NCBI RefSeq assembly: GCF_014524565.1
Contig: NZ_CP060139.1
Span: 3,045,501 to 3,109,500, forward strand
DNA: 64,000 nt
Source: Croceimicrobium hydrocarbonivorans
GTDB taxonomy: Bacteria; Bacteroidota; Bacteroidia; Flavobacteriales; Schleiferiaceae
Reading direction: 5' to 3'
Positions 54,257-62,327 of this stretch are shown in pieces. The number at the start of each line of letters is the position of its first letter. The first letter of the stretch is position 1. Made by a program: the position numbers and the translations under genes. Below the pieces are notes generated by a model that did no database searches, was not told where the DNA came from, and saw only the letters and a list, made by a program, of their open reading frames with translations.

Positions 54257-54739
54257 ATGAATCTTAAACCACGCTTCGAGACTTTTAAAGGATTAGTTTT
54301 GATAGGCTTGCATCGTAGGATGTCCATGGCCCAAAATCAAACCTTCGAATTATGGAAGGAATTTGGACCCCTGCGCAAGGCTCTGGCTCCCGAAGCCAAT
54401 TTGTATGCAGTTGAGGTTTATCCGGATACTGATTTTTTTCAGAAATTCTCTCCCTTGCGGGAATTCGAAAAGTGGGCGGCCATATCCAAATCGAATGTGG
54501 CTGAGGTTCCGGAAGCCCTCTCCGAAATCGAAATTCCCTACGGGGAATATGCCGTTTTTTCCTATCGAGGTAAACCCAGTGAAGCGCAAGCTACCTTTCA
54601 ATATATTTATGGGGAATGGCTCCCCAAATCAGACTATGAAATGGATGCCAGACCTTATTTTGCCTTGATGGATGAAAGCTATAAAGGTGAAGATCCTGAT
54701 TCGAAAGAGGAGTTTTGGATACCCATTAAAAAGAAATAG
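54257..54739 (+). CDS. GyrI-like / AraC-type effector-binding-domain protein
   Basis: A 160-residue stand-alone effector-binding domain. LKPRFETFKGLVLIGLHRRM, the acidic ligand-binding stretch and YAVFSYRGKPSEAQATFQYI, then YGEWLPKSDYEMDARPYFAL match the two-repeat GyrI/BmrR-type fold, which binds drug-like molecules. It has no DNA-binding domain. The SD-like AGGACCT precedes ATG 54257. The next gene (DUF1801-type) follows after 2 bp, so the two are co-translated. A palindrome CTGTTAACAG (54198-54207) lies in the upstream promoter region. Confidence 0.8.
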   Translation: MNLKPRFETFKGLVLIGLHRRMSMAQNQTFELWKEFGPLRKALAPEANLYAVEVYPDTDFFQKFSPLREFEKWAAISKSNVAEVPEALSEIEIPYGEYAVFSYRGKPSEAQATFQYIYGEWLPKSDYEMDARPYFALMDESYKGEDPDSKEEFWIPIKKK

Positions 54740-54741
54740 AA

Positions 54742-55131
54742 ATGCAAGAGGATATTGCTAAATACCATGCTGCCCTGGAAGGAGAAGACCTTCAAATTGC
54801 TGAACAATTGTATCAATTAATAGAATCCGAATTAAAGGAGACAGAGGCCAAGGTGTGGCATGCGCATCCGGTTTGGTTCATGGATGGAAATCCCATAGCG
54901 GGCTATAGCAAGTTAAAGTCATGCATGCGCCTGCTCTTTTGGAGCGGACAAAGCTTTGAAGAGGATTGCCTCAGTCCGGAAGGCAAGTTTAAAGCCGCCG
55001 AGATCCGCTTTACATCTGCCAATGATATTGATGAAGAGGCCCTGCGAAGATGCCTACAAAAGTCTATGGAGATCCAATGGGACTACAAGAACATTGTGAA
55101 GCGCAAGGGACGTTTGGAGCGTTTGAAGTAA
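54742..55131 (+). CDS. DUF1801-type protein
   Basis: A 129-residue cytosolic protein. AKVWHAHPVWFMDGNPIAGY, LRLLFWSGQSFEEDCLSPEG and AAEIRFTSANDIDEEALRRC fit the DUF1801 fold seen in YdhG-like and related proteins. It sits 2 bp behind the GyrI-like gene. Pairing of these two families is reported for Bacteroidota only from my memory. A role in handling small toxic molecules is a guess. The gene ends 6 bp from the stop of the convergent gene at 55138. Confidence 0.65.
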   Translation: MQEDIAKYHAALEGEDLQIAEQLYQLIESELKETEAKVWHAHPVWFMDGNPIAGYSKLKSCMRLLFWSGQSFEEDCLSPEGKFKAAEIRFTSANDIDEEALRRCLQKSMEIQWDYKNIVKRKGRLERLK

Positions 55132-55137
55132 TAGGCC

Positions 55138-55506
55138 TTAAAGTGCTTGAGGAAGCTCCAAAAGAAGTTCCTCTCCAGGACTAGGTTTTTCATCGTGCTT
55201 AATAGCCATTAGAGTATATTGAAAAATAAAGTTAGCTTCTTGATCCATTAGCAATTTCTGAGATCGCTCTCGATCGCTAAAATTCGAAAATGCCGGCATT
55301 TGCAGTTTTTCGGTCTCGCATGGGAATTGTTTATGCTGACTCATATGACTAAATAGAATTCGCGCCTTTACCCGCCAAAGATGCTCACTTTCCATAGACT
55401 TGAGCAGACTGTTTTGCGGTAAACCTTCAATTGGGATTTTTAGATTGGCTATAATGCCCCAAGATTCGGAGAGATTCCAGGAGTCGATAACTTTAACTTT
55501 CATCAT
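55138..55506 (-). CDS. Hypothetical protein
   Basis: A 122-residue soluble protein with no signal sequence. It begins with two adjacent ATGs (55504-55506 and 55501-55503). Features are the strands VKVIDSWNLSESWGIIANL and NFIFQYTLMAIKHDEKP, two histidine-containing stretches (LFSHMSQHKQ) and a single Cys in FPCETEK. No family is recognised. It follows no close partner. Codon use resembles the neighbouring core genes, which supports a real gene. Confidence 0.5.
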   Translation of the reverse strand: MMKVKVIDSWNLSESWGIIANLKIPIEGLPQNSLLKSMESEHLWRVKARILFSHMSQHKQFPCETEKLQMPAFSNFSDRERSQKLLMDQEANFIFQYTLMAIKHDEKPSPGEELLLELPQAL

Positions 55507-55546
55507 TGATATGCAAATGGCTCATCAGTTTAATCCCTTGTCGAGT

Positions 55547-57352
55547 TTAAAGGCAATTAGGGAAAGCCTTCGCCCAGAGCGCTGACATTAACTTATTTTC
55601 TGAACGCAATTTTGCTAATCTTTTATTCTCCTTGTAAAAGAAGTCCATATACTTCAAGTCTTCCTCGATGCTGTTTTCTTGTTTATAATCATCAAATTCC
55701 AGAAGAGTTTCTTCAATCTCAGATTTACTGGCCACAATTAAATTGAGGTTTAAAAGGTTGTCGACTTCTGTTTCAAACTCGGTAATTCCTAAATAGCTTT
55801 CTTCTCCAATATATGCGATGCTAATTATCCTTGCTGAGCTTTTTTGCGGCATATACATTTCGCGATCTTCTTTATTTCCCACGAAAAAGGTTTTAGAATC
55901 AATGCTATTCATCCGGTATATACTCTTTATTGAAGTGTACACCACGTAGCTATATATGCGATCGAAAGATTCAGAATTGTCGACAATGAGCTCGAGTTTC
56001 TTAGGGAACCAATTTTTACGGGCTGGACCTCTATCAATATTTATCCAACCTTGACTGGACCAGAGTAGGCCATAGCGTTCCATTCGATACTTTTCTCTTT
56101 TCCAGAGTACTTTTCGGTATTTGTCAGCAATTGTTTTGGCGACAGCTTTTTTAGCTTTTAATTCGGCTTGATACTTATCTCTTAAAGCTTTGAGCTCTGC
56201 TTTTACCTCTTCCAATTTATCCTGGTAAAAGTTCTTTAGCAGGGAGGCATATTGGTTTGCATTTTCCACTTTGCCTAATTTTTCACTCTGATACTGTCGA
56301 AAGGTTTTGGCAAGAGTATCATTTCCCAATATATTGGCAGCCATACTATCTAATTCCCAGAGGTTTTTATCCATATTTTCAATATAGATGTCGATTAGGA
56401 TCTGACCTTCCTTAGCAAAAAATATACTCTGCAACCTTTTTTCGAATTCGCGTGTGGCGATTAAGCTATTCTCAAATTTTGGCCTTCGAATAGTTTTAAT
56501 GGTGGCGGGATCTACGCCGCAATTTACTATTGAGTCAGATTGTCTTATTGAGCTGGTATCTAGTGCAACTTCTTCGTGCCAGGAAAAGGATTCAGCGGTG
56601 TATTCGCCGTTTACAATCTGACTATTGGGATTGTTAAAGGCTTCATTTAAAACAATAGTATCTCTATCTAAAGTAATGGGATTATTATAGTTAAGGCTGT
56701 AATACAAGCTATCTACCAGTTCTTTGCTTAGTTCCTCGTGTTTACGAAAGGGAAGTCCGGCTGCAGCCGTAGCTTCGAAATCTTTAGGGTAAAAATTGAG
56801 TAGATCGAGATCAACAGTTTGTAAAAAGGTTTCCAGCTTTTTAGGCTCAATCCAATCCATATTACCATTTTCATCTCGCAGTCCTTTATAAGCCATCATC
56901 CCAGCTTTGCGTTCTGCGGTGGGGATTTCTATGTAAATTGGATTATTAGGGTCAATCTTTAGATCCTCACCATTTGCACTGGCCTTGAGGTATATCATTC
57001 CATCTGTTTCGAGTAGATCTGTGCCCGAGGTAGTAGTGAGATTGGAAAGAATCATTTGATCCAAGGTCAAGGCTTCAGCTAACTCCAGTTGCACATTTTC
57101 TAAAACAGGCTCTCCTTTAGCATTAATAAAAGATCCTTTTGGTATTAACACCACAGTCCCTTCTTTGCCTTCTATTACTTGATTAGTCTTAGTATCAATA
57201 TCGAAATATTGACTTTCAACCATGCTTTCTTTAAAAGGGTCACTTGGATGGGATTTTAAATGGGCTAAGGCAGTTTTGGAATCCGTTTGACACTGCCAAG
57301 TCAGACCACAGATTAGACTGAGAGCAAAGAATTTGGAAAAGCGATTAAGCAT
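55547..57352 (-). CDS. Lipoprotein of a Bacteroidota beta-domain family, tandem paralog A
   Basis: A 601-residue lipoprotein (lipobox LTWQC, Cys21). The start of the mature part, SQYFDIDTKTNQVIEGKEGT, leads into VVLIPKGSFINAKGEPVLEN and LSNLTTTSGTDLLETDGMIY (about 65-165), the domain shared with the gene at 24340. A middle helical section has TREFEKRLQSIFF and NMDKNLWELDSM, then a coiled coil (KLEEVKAELKALRDKYQAEL). The C-terminal domain has SSQGWINIDRGP and ELIVDNSESFDRIY. The molecular role is unknown. It lies directly after paralog B on the same strand with a 77-bp gap. Confidence 0.7.
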   Translation of the reverse strand: MLNRFSKFFALSLICGLTWQCQTDSKTALAHLKSHPSDPFKESMVESQYFDIDTKTNQVIEGKEGTVVLIPKGSFINAKGEPVLENVQLELAEALTLDQMILSNLTTTSGTDLLETDGMIYLKASANGEDLKIDPNNPIYIEIPTAERKAGMMAYKGLRDENGNMDWIEPKKLETFLQTVDLDLLNFYPKDFEATAAAGLPFRKHEELSKELVDSLYYSLNYNNPITLDRDTIVLNEAFNNPNSQIVNGEYTAESFSWHEEVALDTSSIRQSDSIVNCGVDPATIKTIRRPKFENSLIATREFEKRLQSIFFAKEGQILIDIYIENMDKNLWELDSMAANILGNDTLAKTFRQYQSEKLGKVENANQYASLLKNFYQDKLEEVKAELKALRDKYQAELKAKKAVAKTIADKYRKVLWKREKYRMERYGLLWSSQGWINIDRGPARKNWFPKKLELIVDNSESFDRIYSYVVYTSIKSIYRMNSIDSKTFFVGNKEDREMYMPQKSSARIISIAYIGEESYLGITEFETEVDNLLNLNLIVASKSEIEETLLEFDDYKQENSIEEDLKYMDFFYKENKRLAKLRSENKLMSALWAKAFPNCL

Positions 57353-57429
57353 GGTTACGATTTAAGTTAATTGGATCTTAGCAAGGGTGGACAAGAACCT
57401 ATTTCAAGATGAAAGGAAATTAAGGTTTT

Positions 57430-59196
57430 TCAATTATCCCTGCATCCGGGAAAGGCTGTCTCTCTTAAACGGTTTAGGCTTTGATTCCATTGTAGTTTTG
57501 GCTGAGCATTGCGATTTTGTCGCAAGGCGCTCAGTAATTCAAAGTCACTATTACTTTCCCAAGTATAGTAGTTCAGGTCCCTGATTTTGATAGCCAAGTT
57601 ATTTGGGCTGATAGGCTTGGGATCCATTTTTATAGATCGGGAATGCCCGGTTAAGACATAATTAAGGCCGAAAAAGTATTGTTTGTTTTTTACTGCCAAG
57701 CAAAGCATTATCGCCGAATTTTCAGGAGCTATGAGCATTTCTTGATTTTCAGGACTTCCCAAATTAAAGCTTTTGGAATCGGAGCTTTTCATTGGGTAAA
57801 TACTTCGTTTGCTGGTGTTGATGAAGTAACAGTCTATTCGATCAAAGCTGTTTCCATTTTCAACTAGCAATTCCATTTTTTGGGAAACACAAGAGTCTAT
57901 TGGACAGGATCGAGCTACATTAAGCCAACCTTGATCAGTCCAAGTGAAGCCATAGCGTTCTGAGAGGGATACTTTCTTTTTCTTCTGGAAAATTAAAAAC
58001 CTGGAATAGGAGCTATCATCTGCGGCTTGACCATTAGAACCTTTTCCGTAGACTACAACATCCCGGGCTTCTCTGAATTGTTTTAATACGCTTTGGAGCT
58101 TTTTCCTATAATAGTCCTTTAAGATGGAAACGTGGATATTATCTCCTTGCACAGAGCCCAATTTTTCATTTTGATAGGCTCTGAAAACTTGAGACAGCGA
58201 ATCATTTTTAATCGCATCTGCCACAAGGCTATCTAATTCCCAAAGGTTTTTATCCAAATTATTTGTGTAGATATCCAGTATTTCACCGGATCGGCAGAAG
58301 TATAAGCTCTGCAGTCTTTTTTGAAACTCCCGACTGCCTATGAAGCTGTCTCGGTAGTCCTCAGAGCGAATGGCATTAATTTTTAGGGGATCAATGCCAC
58401 AAAAATTAGTCCCGCTTTTTGTCTGTGCTTGTTTAAAATCAATTTTAGAGCTGTCATGATTATGGGAGCCTACTTCAAATTTTCCTTTCAACTCTCGGTC
58501 GACCATCATTGTACCAGATTTTCCGTTCCAGTTTGATAAACTGTAATAAAGGCTGTCTAAAAGAGCATCAGAAATCTTTTGATTTTTGCCTATCGGAAGG
58601 CTCTTGGCTACTTCTAATTTAAAATTGGGAGGGTAAAAATTGAATAGTTCGAGCCCAAGTGGAATTATATAGGATTCTAAGTTCTTCGGATCGTACCAAT
58701 CCATATTGCCATTTTCATCCCTGGTTCCTTTATAAGCCATCATCCTGGTTTTACGCTTCGAACTAGGGATTTCGATATAAATAGGGATTTCAGGGTTAAT
58801 GTCTAGGTCTTGGCCTTCAGCTGTAGCTTTAAGGAAAAGGATGCCTGCTGTTTCTTTTAGCTCCCCTTGATAGGCGGAACTAAGATTGGAAAGTACCATC
58901 TGGCTACTTTGTAAAGCTTCGGCTAATTCTAGCTTAACCGTTTCCATAACGGCTTTGCCATTGGGATAAAGAAAGCAAGCCTTTGGCATCACTATCACAG
59001 TGCCTTCTTTCCCTTCAATTACCTGGTCTAGCTTAGTGTCCACCTCAAAGAATTGACTCTCGACCATATTGATTCGATAGGGGTCTTTAGGATGATGTTT
59101 AAAGAGGGTGGGAGTGGAAGGCGCTTCAGGTTGGCATTGCCAAAGGGATAAGCTAAAAAAGCCTATGCAAAGGAATCGTATAAAGCGAAGATTCAT
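57430..59196 (-). CDS. Lipoprotein of the same family, tandem paralog B
   Basis: A 588-residue lipoprotein (lipobox LSLWQC, Cys21). It matches paralog A end to end: VESQFFEVDTKLDQVIEGKE, GTVIVMPKACFLYPNGKAVM, SNLSSAYQGELKETAGILFL, SREFQKRLQSLYFCR, NLDKNLWELDSLVAD, then FTWTDQGWLNVARSCPIDSC and the end domain. The loop that is coiled coil in A is shorter here. Two extra cysteines occur in the SCPIDSCV stretch. The upstream regions of A and B share GGGTGGACA and nearby bases, so the copies arose by tandem duplication. No other partner is evident. Confidence 0.7.
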   Translation of the reverse strand: MNLRFIRFLCIGFFSLSLWQCQPEAPSTPTLFKHHPKDPYRINMVESQFFEVDTKLDQVIEGKEGTVIVMPKACFLYPNGKAVMETVKLELAEALQSSQMVLSNLSSAYQGELKETAGILFLKATAEGQDLDINPEIPIYIEIPSSKRKTRMMAYKGTRDENGNMDWYDPKNLESYIIPLGLELFNFYPPNFKLEVAKSLPIGKNQKISDALLDSLYYSLSNWNGKSGTMMVDRELKGKFEVGSHNHDSSKIDFKQAQTKSGTNFCGIDPLKINAIRSEDYRDSFIGSREFQKRLQSLYFCRSGEILDIYTNNLDKNLWELDSLVADAIKNDSLSQVFRAYQNEKLGSVQGDNIHVSILKDYYRKKLQSVLKQFREARDVVVYGKGSNGQAADDSSYSRFLIFQKKKKVSLSERYGFTWTDQGWLNVARSCPIDSCVSQKMELLVENGNSFDRIDCYFINTSKRSIYPMKSSDSKSFNLGSPENQEMLIAPENSAIMLCLAVKNKQYFFGLNYVLTGHSRSIKMDPKPISPNNLAIKIRDLNYYTWESNSDFELLSALRQNRNAQPKLQWNQSLNRLRETAFPGCRDN

Positions 59197-59368
59197 GACT
59201 ATTAAGCCAATTAGGGTGGACAGATTATTCCGGTCAAGATCGGAAATTATAGGTTTTTATTTAGCTATCCGAGAACTATTGCTTGGAGAATCGCGCATTG
59301 GTACTACTTGACCTGAATCATGTGGGTAATTTTTCGGTAGAATTCTCTATGAGTTCTTTAAATGAAAC

Positions 59369-59815
59369 CTATTCCGGTTGGGTATAAGTCACAATGTCAA
59401 TTCCAATGCCATTGGGGTCTACAATGGCAAAATGACGATCTCCCCAAACTTCATCGCGGATATCAATGGCAATGGGTACTCCGGCTTCTTTTAATTTCAG
59501 ATACATCTGATCAACATCCTCCACCTCGATCGTAATATAAACTCCATTCCCTTGAAAGGGTGCTTGGAATAAGGCTTGTTGACTGGGATGATTAGGCTTT
59601 AAAAAGCTGATTTGAGATTGGCCTCCGGGACTATGCAACAAAAGGTAGAATTCATTTTCAAAACTGATCCCGAAGCCTAATACCTCAGTATAAAAGCTTT
59701 TTACCTCTGGTAAATTTTCGGTGATAATGCCAGCGTTCATTTTCATAGTTGGTGAATTTTGGGCCTTAGCTAAACTAAGGCTGAGACAGAAGCTAATTAG
59801 TGCTAAAAATTTCAT
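59369..59815 (-). CDS. Secreted VOC-superfamily (glyoxalase-like) protein
   Basis: A 148-residue protein. A signal peptide (MKFLALISFCLSLSLAKAQ) is followed by one VOC module pair: MKMNAGIITENLPEVKSFYT to LGFGISF and VYITIEVEDVDQMYLKLKEA to WGDRHFAIVDPNGIGIDIV. These include the Glu-type positions used by metal-dependent members. VOC proteins are usually cytosolic, so the export signal is unusual. ATG 59815 is preferred, since the extension to 59821 starts with TTG. The AraC regulator gene lies 66 bp upstream on the same strand. Confidence 0.75.
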   Translation of the reverse strand: MKFLALISFCLSLSLAKAQNSPTMKMNAGIITENLPEVKSFYTEVLGFGISFENEFYLLLHSPGGQSQISFLKPNHPSQQALFQAPFQGNGVYITIEVEDVDQMYLKLKEAGVPIAIDIRDEVWGDRHFAIVDPNGIGIDIVTYTQPE

Positions 59816-59881
59816 TTTCAATTTATTGATAGCACAAAACTAGATGGGCGGGAAATGCCTTCTTTGTAAAAATCAGACATT

Positions 59882-60694
59882 TTAATCGAAGGCTTCGGAA
59901 GGAGTAACGCCGTAAAAGGTTTTAAAGCTTTTAATGAAATGGGCCTGATCATAAAAGCCTAGGTCAAAATAGAGTTTATCTCTTTTTAGACTTTGTCGAC
60001 TGGGATTGGCCTTCAGAATATGCTGAAAGCGAACTACATTACTGAATGATTTAGCCGTGGTGCCAATATAGAAATTGAAAATTCGCTGCAAGTGGCGTGG
60101 ACTTAGTCCCGTATCTAAGTCAGTCTCGGTGTTCAGATATCCTTTTCTTTCCAGGATTATTGCTAATGATTTTAGAAAGCGTTCATCGTAGCTTTTAGAG
60201 TCAAGATTGAGCTCGGACTTCAATTTAGTATTGAGGATGTCAACAATGGTCTGGAAACTTTGATCTGCCTTGATTTCAGATTGAATCCATTGGGCCAATG
60301 CTGGTAAATGAAGTTTTAGTTCCGAATCGCGCTCACTCAGACTTTTTGCATTAATTCCAAAAAGCATGGGGAACATCGCCGGGCGAAAACGGATGCCGAT
60401 ATAATTGAAAGAAGTACCAATGGAGAATTCGGTGTACTTCCGGCAAAAGCCCATCAGGAAACTTTCTGCTGGCTTATGGTGATTAAAGAATAGGTCAATA
60501 CAGCCATCGGATACTACTCGATATTTAAAGTCCTCTGATAGATCCTTTTCAGTTTTTAACTGCCAATAGCAATAGATGAAATCAGATAGTTCCTCGCTCG
60601 ACTTGTATTCCAGATAGATTAAGTCACCCTGAGTGCTTTTAACAGCGGGTTGAATAGGACTGTATAGGTTTTTTAAGTGCTGTAGTTCTTTCAC
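59882..60694 (-). CDS. AraC-family transcriptional regulator
   Basis: A 270-residue regulator starting at GTG 60692-60694 (no ATG gives the full N-terminal domain). Residues 20-150 resemble the DUF6597 N-terminal sensor (YLEYKSSEELSDFIYCYWQL, DGCIDLFFNH, IGIRFRPAMFPMLFG). Residues 175-270 form two AraC HTHs with LSPRHLQRIFNFYIGTTAKS and YFDLGFYDQAHFIKSFKTFY. It probably controls the VOC gene downstream and perhaps itself (inference). The inducer is unknown. Confidence 0.85.
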   Translation of the reverse strand: MKELQHLKNLYSPIQPAVKSTQGDLIYLEYKSSEELSDFIYCYWQLKTEKDLSEDFKYRVVSDGCIDLFFNHHKPAESFLMGFCRKYTEFSIGTSFNYIGIRFRPAMFPMLFGINAKSLSERDSELKLHLPALAQWIQSEIKADQSFQTIVDILNTKLKSELNLDSKSYDERFLKSLAIILERKGYLNTETDLDTGLSPRHLQRIFNFYIGTTAKSFSNVVRFQHILKANPSRQSLKRDKLYFDLGFYDQAHFIKSFKTFYGVTPSEAFD

Positions 60695-60722
60695 TTCTTT
60701 TTAGGCCGCGATCCACTTGTTT

Positions 60723-61082
60723 TTATCCCCCAATCTTCAGGCTGGCACTAGCTAGTAGACCGTATATTAAAATGGGGAGCAAGGGGACCAAACTTATAAT
60801 TAGGCTGTCAAGAATTCGGTTGTCTTTGGAAAGTTTTGGATTAGCACGCCAAATGAAGAACAAGGCTGTAATCCAAAAGAATAGACTTGCAAAGCTCAGA
60901 ATTAGTAAATGTTTGACTCCATCGAGGTATTCATTTTCCAATAAAATTGATAAAGCAAAACTAAAAAGCGAGCCTCCCATAAAGCTGAAACTAATACTGA
61001 TCATTTGCCCCGGACTCTTTTGACTTCGGTGCAACCAGCGCAGGCAAAGGAAAAGCAGAGCTAAATAGAGGAGGATCGACAT
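60723..61082 (-). CDS. Small four-helix membrane protein
   Basis: A 119-residue protein with four predicted transmembrane helices (LLYLALLFLCLRWLH; ISISFSFMGGSLFSFALSIL; LLILSFASLFFWITALFFIW; SLIISLVPLLPILIYGLLAS). Positive residues lie between helices 1 and 2 and after helix 3. No family is recognised. It is 28 bp upstream of the AraC gene on the same strand and may be in the same unit as the regulator and the VOC protein. Confidence 0.6.
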   Translation of the reverse strand: MSILLYLALLFLCLRWLHRSQKSPGQMISISFSFMGGSLFSFALSILLENEYLDGVKHLLILSFASLFFWITALFFIWRANPKLSKDNRILDSLIISLVPLLPILIYGLLASASLKIGG

Positions 61083-61117
61083 AAGGGGTGATTAGGGTTC
61101 ACTAAAGATCATAAAAA

Positions 61118-61147
61118 AAGCCCAAAGCAATTTCTTGCTCTGGGCTT
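61118..61147 (-). terminator. Terminator of the T9SS gene at 61177
   Basis: A stem of 12-13 bp with one mismatch (AAGCCCAAAGCAA with TTGCTCTGGGCTT) and a TTTC loop. On the minus strand it is followed by a run of Ts (complement of the A-run 61112-61119). It ends the gene 61177-62220. Confidence 0.8.
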
Positions 61148-61176
61148 AAATTTAAGCTGCTCTGAGCTTATTCAGC

Positions 61177-62220
61177 CTATTGCTTTACAAAGCGCAGACT
61201 GCTGCTCTCGCCATTGGCTAGGTCTACATTCATCACATAGATACCGGCAGGCAAATTCTCAATATCTATGGCATTTCCACGGATGTACTCACCTTCTTGG
61301 AAAAGAGTGCCACTTAAATGATAAATACGATAATTGGCATTTTGCTCTAGGTCCAAACGGATTTGCTTTTGAGCAGGATTAGGGTAGATCTCAAAGTCGA
61401 ATGCTTTGGCACCTTCCACTAAACTGAAGAAAGTTTCGGTACTTAAAATATAGGTGTCATAAATATTCCAATCATCATTCATGTCCTTTTCATAGAAACT
61501 GAACTCATAAACCAATCCATTGGCATCAACCTTAGTGCGAACTTGTTCTTCAATCTCACCACTTAAATTGTTCATCAGGTTAATGCTGTCCAAAGAACCA
61601 TTTACATTTTCATAGTAGATGAGGGTTTGGATAGGATAGGGTACTCCTGCAAAGGTGATTCCGATGATCAGGGAGTCTAATTTTCCAACGGCATTACGAC
61701 GGAACATATAAATAACCTCATTACCAATTCCGCCACCGGGAGCATTAACCGCAGCACTATCGATCCCGAAATTATTGTAGTATATGTGTAAATCCTGAAC
61801 CTTTACCAAATTACCGGTACCCGCGGTATCCATGTAAATTTCAGTAAGAGTGTCCTTGCGATTCGCATCGAAATACAGTTTTTCGTACTGCAGCGAGTCA
61901 CCGGTTTGAGCGTCTACAATGTAAACCTCGTTTATATTACCACTGTGTGAGCAATTCCAGTTGGTAGTAATGTTTCCTTCGAAGGTTTCACGACCGTTAA
62001 GGAAGTTACCATTGACATCGCGATATACTTCTATTAATCCGAAAGTGTCGATAGGACTGGAGCTCGGATCGATATTAATGATCTTATTGTAGGGGATTAA
62101 ATAGCCATCAAATAGCATCTCTAAATTGCGATTGATCGCAGGGGAATAATCATAATCTTGAGCCCAAAGTGCAGCGGGAATCAAGAACAGAGCTAGGAAC
62201 GTTTTTTTCATGTTTTTCAT
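61177..62220 (-). CDS. Small T9SS-secreted protein
   Basis: A 347-residue protein. The signal peptide is KKTFLALFLIPAALWAQ; two ATGs, at codons 1 and 4, are possible. The body consists of short beta repeats (DTFGLIEVYRDVNGNFLN, DTLTEIYMDTAGTGNLVKV, DSLIIGITFAGVPYPIQTLI) as in the YD/propeller-like extracellular repeats of Bacteroidota. The type A sorting domain is FEIYPNPAQKQIRLDLEQ to SSSLRFVKQ. The ligand is unknown. It lies alone between two terminators. Confidence 0.75.
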   Translation of the reverse strand: MKNMKKTFLALFLIPAALWAQDYDYSPAINRNLEMLFDGYLIPYNKIINIDPSSSPIDTFGLIEVYRDVNGNFLNGRETFEGNITTNWNCSHSGNINEVYIVDAQTGDSLQYEKLYFDANRKDTLTEIYMDTAGTGNLVKVQDLHIYYNNFGIDSAAVNAPGGGIGNEVIYMFRRNAVGKLDSLIIGITFAGVPYPIQTLIYYENVNGSLDSINLMNNLSGEIEEQVRTKVDANGLVYEFSFYEKDMNDDWNIYDTYILSTETFFSLVEGAKAFDFEIYPNPAQKQIRLDLEQNANYRIYHLSGTLFQEGEYIRGNAIDIENLPAGIYVMNVDLANGESSSLRFVKQ

Positions 62221-62278
62221 CTTTATAACACTTGCAAGACGCTGTCTGTGCTAAGAAGGTTGGAATATGGGAAATAAA

Positions 62279-62308
62279 AAACCGCCTCCTTTTTCAAGGA
62301 GACGGTTC
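62279..62308 (-). terminator. Terminator of the aconitase gene
   Basis: A stem of about 11 bp with one mismatch (AACCGCCTCCTT with AAGGAGACGGTT) and a TTTC loop, followed on the minus strand by TTTTTATTTC. It lies 20 bp after the aconitase stop codon. Confidence 0.85.
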
Positions 62309-62327
62309 AAAGCTAATGATTTGAAAA

